A DNA stretch of 35,476 nucleotides from an uncultured Victivallales bacterium (GTDB lineage: Bacteria > Verrucomicrobiota > Lentisphaeria > Victivallales > UBA1829): positions 1 to 35,476 of the forward strand of contig CAKUJH010000034.1 of the NCBI GenBank assembly GCA_934661375.1, given 5' to 3'. Position 1 is the stretch's first letter; every line of letters begins with the position of its first letter. Positions 29,759-35,476 of this stretch are shown in pieces. The notes beneath the pieces are model-generated. The model searched no databases, was not told where the DNA came from, and saw only the letters and a list, made by a program, of their open reading frames with translations. Position numbers and translations under genes: made by a program.

Positions 29759-31723
29759 ATGACAAACGACAATAACAACTTGAATGCGGTAATGGAGCGT
29801 TATGCCCTTTCCGTGAAACTGGCGGCAGTGTCGCTCGGCGTTACAGCCGCATTGTCCATCCTGGTCTTTCTGGCCGGGCTGGTATATGACTGGAGCGGCT
29901 TCATCAGCTTTTCACTGGCGGTCATCCCCTTCACCCTGGCTCTGGTCTTTTCCCTGCTTGCTCTGATTCAGGGGAAACTTTCCGCCGCGGCTGTCCGCGA
30001 CGAAGAAGAGAAAATTCTGCTTCAGAAACGCAAGGAAAACAAAACGTCCCTGCTGGATATTTCCGAGGATGTACGTTTCACCGCCGGCCGCAATCTGCTG
30101 AATTTTGAAAAATATGTGCCTTCCGCTGTAGCATTGCTCTGTTCCCTGCTGATGGCGGGAACGCTGTTCTATTTCTGGCGGGCACACATCTTCCGTCCGG
30201 AAGACGCCGTAACCCTGGCGACGGGTCTGCCGAAACAGCCGATCCTGCTGGCGTTCACCTCGGCGCTGTGTGCAGTGATCAGCGTATTTCTGGGAATCTT
30301 CCTCGCCGGACAGTCCCACGTTTTTGAATACCGCTGGCTGCGTCCGATCGGTGCGTGGCTGATGGGCGGCGCGGTCATCATGCTGTTCTCGCTGGTGTCC
30401 TCGATTCTGAGCGTACTGAAAATGGCTCCATGGGATGGTTTCTTTTCCAAGACAGCGTTTTTTGCTCTGGCAGTTCTCTGCATTGAAATGTTCCTGAACT
30501 TCATCAGTGAATTTTACCGTCCGCGCAATCAGATGGAAGACCGTCCGGTCTATGAAAGTCGTCTGCTTTCCATTTTCACGGAACCCGGCGGCATCATGCG
30601 GAACATTGCGGATTCGCTGGATTACCAGTTCGGTTTCAAAGTATCCAAAACCGGAATTTACAGATCCTTTGAACAGAAGATTCTGCCGGCACTGCTGCTG
30701 TGGCTGGTGCTGTTCTGGCTGTTCACCTGCGTGGCGGAAGTGGCGCCGGGCGAACGGGGAATCCGGGAACGCTTCGGTGCAGCGCCGCGGAACAGCAGAA
30801 TTCTGGAACCGGGCGTCTATTTCAAACTTCCCTGGCCGATGGAAAACATCATCCGCGTTCCGGTGGATACGGTTCAACAGGTAGTCATCGGGGACAATTT
30901 CAAGAAAGACGGCAAGGAATTGAAACCGGCGGTTGTGCTGTGGACTACGGAACACGGTGAGGGAGGAGCGGACACCGACGGCTTCCTGGTTGCCAATGAA
31001 AAAGGCGGCTCGGAAGTTGCCAAAGCGGTTTCCATTCTCGAAACCTCTCTGCCGATTCATTACAAAGTCAAAAAAGGCCTGCCCGGCGAAACGACCCAGA
31101 TTTACAATTACCTGTTCCGTTTCAAAGACATCCCGGTAATGCTCAAAAGCATCGGGGAACAGGAAGCGACCAATTATTTTGCCAGCACGGACTTCATCCG
31201 CGATATGTCTTCCGGACGCGGCACCATTGTGCGTGAACTCCAGAAACGCATACAGAAAGAAGCGGACGAACTGAAGCTGGGCGTGGAAATTGTCTGTGTC
31301 AACATGAACGATGCGCATCCGCCGGTCAAGGATGTGGCGCCGGCATTCCAGGATGTTCTGGCGGCGAAGGAAGATGCGAAAGCCATGGTTTTCGGCGCCA
31401 ATGCCGAAGCGGAAAAATCTCTGTCTGAAGGAAAAATTCAGAGCATGGCGGTCACCAGCGAAGCCTCCGCCTACAAATATGATGTTTCCAATGTGGCGGC
31501 GGCGGATGCCTTCCGGTTCCAGCGGCAGCTGATGGCTTTCAACCAGCAGCCGATGCTGTTCCGTCTGCGCACATATCTGGATTTCCTCGAAAACGACTGC
31601 ATGGATCTGCGGAAATTCATCGTTTCCTCGAAGATTCCGTCACAGATTTATGAACTGAACATGGAAGAGAAGCCCCGTCTGGATCTGCTGGACGGCGCAG
31701 ATGTTCAGAATCTCGGCAAATAA
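29759..31723 (+). CDS. Polytopic SPFH-domain protein (HflK-like) with an N-terminal seven-helix membrane domain
   Basis: The 654-aa protein starts at the ATG at 29759, with GAGGTG at good spacing; a GTG 12 bases earlier is possible. About seven membrane helices fill the first ~320 residues. The last (ILPALLLWLVLFWLFTCVAE) leads straight into an SPFH/Band-7 domain (about 325-520; VAPGERGIRERFGAAPRN, then GVYFKLPWPMENI). The C-terminal helical part includes the HflK-like V-N-M-N-D-A-H-P-P-V-K-D-V motif. Ordinary HflK proteins have one helix and ~400 aa, so the membrane domain is an extra. It is probably a microdomain-forming scaffold in the inner membrane. The next SPFH gene begins 27 bases later. 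Confidence 0.88.
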   Translation: MTNDNNNLNAVMERYALSVKLAAVSLGVTAALSILVFLAGLVYDWSGFISFSLAVIPFTLALVFSLLALIQGKLSAAAVRDEEEKILLQKRKENKTSLLDISEDVRFTAGRNLLNFEKYVPSAVALLCSLLMAGTLFYFWRAHIFRPEDAVTLATGLPKQPILLAFTSALCAVISVFLGIFLAGQSHVFEYRWLRPIGAWLMGGAVIMLFSLVSSILSVLKMAPWDGFFSKTAFFALAVLCIEMFLNFISEFYRPRNQMEDRPVYESRLLSIFTEPGGIMRNIADSLDYQFGFKVSKTGIYRSFEQKILPALLLWLVLFWLFTCVAEVAPGERGIRERFGAAPRNSRILEPGVYFKLPWPMENIIRVPVDTVQQVVIGDNFKKDGKELKPAVVLWTTEHGEGGADTDGFLVANEKGGSEVAKAVSILETSLPIHYKVKKGLPGETTQIYNYLFRFKDIPVMLKSIGEQEATNYFASTDFIRDMSSGRGTIVRELQKRIQKEADELKLGVEIVCVNMNDAHPPVKDVAPAFQDVLAAKEDAKAMVFGANAEAEKSLSEGKIQSMAVTSEASAYKYDVSNVAAADAFRFQRQLMAFNQQPMLFRLRTYLDFLENDCMDLRKFIVSSKIPSQIYELNMEEKPRLDLLDGADVQNLGK

Positions 31724-31750
31724 TAAAACATAACATAACGGAGAAAAAGC

Positions 31751-32737
31751 ATGTCTAAAAACAGTTCGGAAAAAGTTGCAAAGGTGCCGGTGTACACCAT
31801 TTTGCTGGGATTGATTGTCGCCGCCGTTTTCCTGGTGGCAATCTTCTCCTATCAGGTTCAGGAAACGGAACGCGCCCTGATCATCACCATGGGTAAAATT
31901 ACCGGTGAACGCGGACCGGGTCTGCATCTGCGTCTGCCGCTCCCCATTCAGGAAGTGGTCAAATATGATATCCGCGAACGCTGCTTCGACGGCAATGTCG
32001 GCAATCTGGAAGAAACCATGACGCAGGACGAAAAGAACGTCATCGTCGGCATTTACGCCATTTACAGCATCAAGGATCTGGCGAAATTCAAAAACGCCGC
32101 CAAGAGTCTGGAAGCCGCTGAAGAATATCTGAGCAACCGTATGCGTACCGTCAAAGGCGCAGTGGTCGGACAGTATCGTTTCGATCAGATGATCAACACC
32201 GATCCGAAGAAAATGAAACTTTCCGAAATTGAAGACGCCATGTTCAAACAGATTGCTCCGGATGTGATGGAGCGTTACGGTCTGCAGGTGGGAAAAGTCG
32301 GAATCCGCACCATCAGCGTTCCTGCCAAAATTTCGGCAGCCATCACCGAACGCATGAAGAAAGAACGCGAAACCGCCGCCTCCATTGACAAACAGAAAGG
32401 CAAAGTGGAAGCGGAGGAAATCAAAACCCGCGCCAACGAAAAGAAACGTGAAATGCTCACCCAGGCAGAAGCCAAAGCCAAAAAGCTGATGGCGGAAGGC
32501 GATGCCGAAGCCGCTGTTCATTTCGCGGTATTCAACGAAAATCCGCAGCTTGCCGCATTCCTCCGCAAACTCGATTCGCTCAAACGCATTGTCAAAACCA
32601 AAACCACTCTGGTTCTGGGAACAGATTCCGCCCCGTTCGATCTGTTCAATATGAACGTCGGCGAACTGCAGGGACATTCTCCGCAGCCGAAAATCGGCCC
32701 GCGGGCAGAAAAAGCCGCCCCCGCTCCTGTAAAATAA
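31751..32737 (+). CDS. SPFH-domain protein, HflC-like
   Basis: The 328-aa protein has one N-terminal helix (about 14-34, TILLGLIVAAVFLVAIFSY). An SPFH domain follows (ETERALIITMGKITGERGPG, then LRLPLPIQEVVKYDIRER), then a charged helical stalk rich in Ala/Lys/Glu (about 200-255) and a Pro/Ala tail. Length and order fit HflC, the partner of HflK in the complex that surrounds and modulates the membrane protease FtsH in other bacteria. No ftsH gene is in the window. A GGAG ribosome site precedes the start. It is the second gene of the four-gene operon and very likely forms a hetero-oligomer with its neighbours. Confidence 0.88.
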   Translation: MSKNSSEKVAKVPVYTILLGLIVAAVFLVAIFSYQVQETERALIITMGKITGERGPGLHLRLPLPIQEVVKYDIRERCFDGNVGNLEETMTQDEKNVIVGIYAIYSIKDLAKFKNAAKSLEAAEEYLSNRMRTVKGAVVGQYRFDQMINTDPKKMKLSEIEDAMFKQIAPDVMERYGLQVGKVGIRTISVPAKISAAITERMKKERETAASIDKQKGKVEAEEIKTRANEKKREMLTQAEAKAKKLMAEGDAEAAVHFAVFNENPQLAAFLRKLDSLKRIVKTKTTLVLGTDSAPFDLFNMNVGELQGHSPQPKIGPRAEKAAPAPVK

Positions 32738-32759
32738 CTGACCCGGAGAGCGCAATATC

Positions 32760-33929
32760 ATGGACAACGAAAAAAACAGATACGGAGACATGTTCGGGGC
32801 TTCCGACGGCGGGCAGTTCTCATCGGGAACGACCGCACTGCTGAAGCTGGCCAAGGCTCTTTTCTACCTGCTGGCCATCGTCATCGGGATTATGCTGATC
32901 TGGTTCTTCACCCTGGGCGGATCGTTTATTGTCGATTCCACCCGCGAGACGGTGCTGCTGCTTCATTTCGGCAAATACCAGAAAACCTACACCGCCGGAT
33001 ATCATTGGTGTCTGCCTTATCCGGTCAATAAAATTATCCGCGTTCCGAAAAGCAACCAGACGATCCGCAGTGTTACCTTCATGCCTGCCGACCGCAAATC
33101 GCTGATCGAACGCAAGAAAGACAGCGGTCCCATGGATCAGCCGCAGCCGCTGACTCCCGGCAGAGACGGTTTTCTGCTGACCGGCGACAACAGCATCATT
33201 CATACCGAATGGGAACTGGTTTACCGCGTGGAAAAACCGGAACTGTACTATACCAGATGTCTGACTCCGGTTCAGCCGCTGGATGCGGACGAAATTTTCC
33301 GCGGTGAAGACGGCGAATCGCTGGGAACCCGCGGGGCAACCACGATGATCAAGAATCTGCTGGATGACTGCGTCATCAAAGTTACCGCCCGCTGGAATAT
33401 CAAGAATATTCTGTATGACCGGACCACCGAATACATTTCGGAAGTCAAGGCCATGCTGGTGAAAACGCTGAATGACCGGCAGATCGGCGTCAGTGTGGAA
33501 AGTCTGGCTCTGCCGGTGAAACGTCCCCCGCTGCTGACCATTGCCGCATTTGACGAAGCCGCCAGTGCCGGCACTCAGGCGTCGATTGAGACAGAAACCG
33601 CCAAAGCATATGCGATCGAAACGGAGAACAGCGCAAAGTCCGAAGCGGCGGAAATCATCGCCAATGCGGAATCCTACCGCAAGCGTGTCGTGGCGGAAGT
33701 GATGGCGGACAAGGAATATTTCACCAGTCTGCTGAAGGAATACAACAAAAATCCGGAATCGGTCATGGTGTCGCTTTACTCCACAACGCTGGCGGATGCG
33801 CTGGCGCAGGCGAAGGATAAATTCGCCATCGGACTGAATCCCGGAAGCCGGCAGGAACTGCGCATCAAGCTGAATCCGGAACCGGTCATCAAAAAGAATC
33901 AGGATCCAACCAAGGAAGATAAACCATGA
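32760..33929 (+). CDS. SPFH-domain protein, HflK-like (third SPFH paralogue)
   Basis: The 389-aa protein has a short N-terminal tail, one helix (about 31-55, LFYLLAIVIGIMLIWFFTL), and an SPFH domain (STRETVLLLHFGKYQKTYTA, then WCLPYPVNKIIRVP). A long insertion (about 110-200) precedes a C-terminal helical stalk rich in Ala/Glu. The HflK-type V-K-R-P-P-L-L motif near 260 matches the place of the DxxPP motif. It ends in a charged tail. It lies 22 bases after the second SPFH gene, and its stop overlaps the ATPase start (ATGA, 33926-33929), a sign of translational coupling to a metal transporter. Confidence 0.86.
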   Translation: MDNEKNRYGDMFGASDGGQFSSGTTALLKLAKALFYLLAIVIGIMLIWFFTLGGSFIVDSTRETVLLLHFGKYQKTYTAGYHWCLPYPVNKIIRVPKSNQTIRSVTFMPADRKSLIERKKDSGPMDQPQPLTPGRDGFLLTGDNSIIHTEWELVYRVEKPELYYTRCLTPVQPLDADEIFRGEDGESLGTRGATTMIKNLLDDCVIKVTARWNIKNILYDRTTEYISEVKAMLVKTLNDRQIGVSVESLALPVKRPPLLTIAAFDEAASAGTQASIETETAKAYAIETENSAKSEAAEIIANAESYRKRVVAEVMADKEYFTSLLKEYNKNPESVMVSLYSTTLADALAQAKDKFAIGLNPGSRQELRIKLNPEPVIKKNQDPTKEDKP

Positions 33930-35476
33930 GCGAACATAACGAACATCATCATGAACACGGTCCGGAGTGTGCCTGCTCCTGCGGACATGATCACAATCAT
34001 GAAGAACCGACCCGCTGCATTTCCTGCGGCGCACCCATGGGGGAAGGCGTCGGACACGGTCGCTCCATGGGGCGTATCGGCTTTGCCGTGGTCGGCGGGT
34101 TCCTGATCATCAACCATTATCTGCTGAACTGGCTGATGCCGGAACTGGGATTTGCCGCTTCGTTGAGCGCATTTCTCGGAGCGGTCATCCTGGCTCTGCC
34201 GATTGTCATCACGGCAGTCAAAGACCTCTACGAAGGCCGTGTTTACATGAACGAGCTGGTGGCTCTCGCCATTCTGGCGGCGTTCACCTCGGCGGAATTC
34301 AGCACAGCAGGTCTGATTGCGTTCTTCCTGCTGATTACCATCATCATCGAATCCCATACCGCCAGCGGTGCGCAGCGTTCCATTGAGGAACTGATCCGTC
34401 TGGCGCCGCATACCGCCCGGAAAATCGTCAATGGAAAAGACATTGAAGTAGAAGTTTCCGAACTGGCTGTCGGCGACATCATCAATGTACGCCCCGGCGA
34501 CAACTTCCCGGTGGACGGCAAGGTCGTGCGCGGTGTGTCGGCTGTAAACCTGGCATCCATCACCGGTGAATCTCTGCCGCAGGACAAAGGCGTCGGCGAT
34601 GAAGTTTATGCCGGTACGCAGAACCTTTCTGGCAGTCTGGACGTCGAAGTCACCAAGCTGGGAAAAGACACCACGCTGGGACGGGTTCAGACCATGATCG
34701 GGGAGGCGGAAAAAAGCAAAACGCCGATTGTGCGTCTGATCGACAAATATGCCGGATTCTACACTCCTACCATTCTGATGCTGGCGATCATCACCTGGTG
34801 GCTTTCCAACGGAGACATGACCCGTGTCATCACTCTGCTGGTGATTGCCTGTCCGTGTGCTGTCGTGCTGGCGACTCCGACTGCAACCGTTGCGGCGGTG
34901 GCGGCAGCGGCACGCCTGGGTATTCTGATCAAGAACGTCAGCCACCTGGAACTGGCAGCCAAAATCAAAGCCTTTGTATTCGATAAAACGGGTACGCTGA
35001 CGGAAGGACAGCTGGCAGTAGCGAAACTGGGTCCGGCGGACGGCATTGAACCGGCGCAGCTGCTGATGGCGGCGGCTTCGGTGGAAGCGCACAGTAATCA
35101 CCCGACCGCGCTGGCGATCCAGAAACTGGCGAAAGAAGTTGGTATTAAAACGTTGGAAACCACAGACTTCAAGGAAACGCCGGGTACCGGTGTGGAAGCA
35201 AAAGTCAACGGCAAGGATACGCTGGTGGGACGCGCCATCTGGCTGAAGCAGTTCAACGTGGTTCTGCCGGAAATATCATCGGAAGAGACAGCCGGCATGA
35301 GTGTGGTTTATGTGGCACAGGAAGGCAAGCTGATGGGCTGGATCGGATTCCGCGACCAAATCCGCGCGGAATCGGCGGAAGCAGTCCGCCGTCTGAAAGA
35401 TCAGGGCGTACAGCGCTGCGCCATGGTTACCGGCGACCGTGAAACCGTTGCCAAAGGCGTTGCCACAAAACTCAAC
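33926..35476 (+). CDS. Heavy-metal P1B-type ATPase with His/Cys-rich N-terminus (truncated by window end)
   Basis: 517 codons are visible and the gene runs off the window. The N-terminus has a metal-binding look: H-rich residues 4-11, C15-A-C-S-C19, H21-D-H-N-H25 and a C31-I-S-C34 zinc-ribbon-like pair, in place of a classic HMA domain. Membrane helices follow. The actuator T213-G-E215, the transmembrane C309-P-C311 (ACPCAVVLATP), phosphorylated D353 (DKTGTLTEG) and a SNHPTALA His-Pro are all present; the GDGxND hinge would lie beyond the end. A CPC motif fits Cu, Zn, Cd or Pb export; the Zn/Cd side is favoured only by the His-rich tail. It is coupled to three SPFH genes by the ATGA overlap. 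Confidence 0.92.
   Translation, partial: MSEHNEHHHEHGPECACSCGHDHNHEEPTRCISCGAPMGEGVGHGRSMGRIGFAVVGGFLIINHYLLNWLMPELGFAASLSAFLGAVILALPIVITAVKDLYEGRVYMNELVALAILAAFTSAEFSTAGLIAFFLLITIIIESHTASGAQRSIEELIRLAPHTARKIVNGKDIEVEVSELAVGDIINVRPGDNFPVDGKVVRGVSAVNLASITGESLPQDKGVGDEVYAGTQNLSGSLDVEVTKLGKDTTLGRVQTMIGEAEKSKTPIVRLIDKYAGFYTPTILMLAIITWWLSNGDMTRVITLLVIACPCAVVLATPTATVAAVAAAARLGILIKNVSHLELAAKIKAFVFDKTGTLTEGQLAVAKLGPADGIEPAQLLMAAASVEAHSNHPTALAIQKLAKEVGIKTLETTDFKETPGTGVEAKVNGKDTLVGRAIWLKQFNVVLPEISSEETAGMSVVYVAQEGKLMGWIGFRDQIRAESAEAVRRLKDQGVQRCAMVTGDRETVAKGVATKLN

Noticed and set aside
29912..31318. Long minus-strand frames opposite the SPFH and ATPase genes (also 32820-34034, 33899-35101)
   Set aside because: They are His/Phe/Arg-rich antisense shadows of well-recognised proteins, caused by codon bias at high third-position GC.
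1..35476. CRISPR arrays, rRNA genes, prophage or integrative-element ends
   Set aside because: No regularly spaced short repeats, no rRNA sequence, and no phage structural or integrase genes were seen on either strand.

Overview
The window looks like a chromosomal segment from a Lentisphaerota (Victivallis-like) bacterium. This is an inference from gene content: a prepilin-like H-X9-DG protein sits beside secreted and cytoplasmic glycosidases (a DUF4838/GH67-like protein and a GH78 rhamnosidase), and there are PVC-style SPFH clusters. No rRNA or other marker confirms the taxon.

Layout. Positions 1-600 hold transposase debris: the YREK-containing C-terminal end of an IS4/IS1634-type transposase and an unidentified open fragment at the edge. 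Positions 0.7-10.6 kb form a carbohydrate-utilisation block on the minus strand. It reads GntR/LacI-type regulator -> GH78 alpha-L-rhamnosidase (ATGA overlap) -> six-hairpin glycosidase-like protein -> secreted DUF4838/CBM protein -> small ORF with large hairpins -> prepilin-like protein. Positions 10.6-13.9 kb are a decay zone. They hold a complete IS1380-family element (matching ends, CTAA target duplication) whose transposase is broken in three homopolymers, a scrap of another transposase, a decayed prepilin gene, and a secreted GH78 gene that lost its catalytic core and was frameshifted by a 5-bp tandem duplication.

Positions 13.98-17.45 kb are a four-gene plus-strand operon: two stand-alone HMA2-type proteins, a P-type ATPase with an N-terminal HMA2 domain and an unusual Ser-Cys-Gly membrane motif in place of Cys-Pro-Cys, and a 90-aa single-pass protein. 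It ends at a strong bidirectional terminator. Positions 17.5-20 kb (minus) encode a coiled-coil membrane protein, two tiny membrane/lipoprotein genes and a PhnP-like metallo-hydrolase. Positions 20.1-24.9 kb (minus) are a housekeeping operon valS-guaA-rsmD. A tRNA-Thr(UGU) and a small membrane protein with a repeat-like helical domain follow.

Positions 26.1-29.4 kb (minus) encode a membrane-anchored family-5 solute-binding protein and a GT39-like membrane glycosyltransferase, with no permease. Divergently, 29.76-35.48 kb (plus) is a tight operon of three different SPFH (HflK/HflC-like) proteins followed by a CPC-type heavy-metal P-type ATPase with a His/Cys-rich N-terminus, cut by the window end. 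The first SPFH protein carries a seven-helix membrane domain.

The most interesting material is the pair of unconventional P-type ATPase operons: one coupled to HMA2 proteins and a PacL-like small membrane protein, the other to an SPFH trio. The well-documented decay zone around the IS1380 copy is next.
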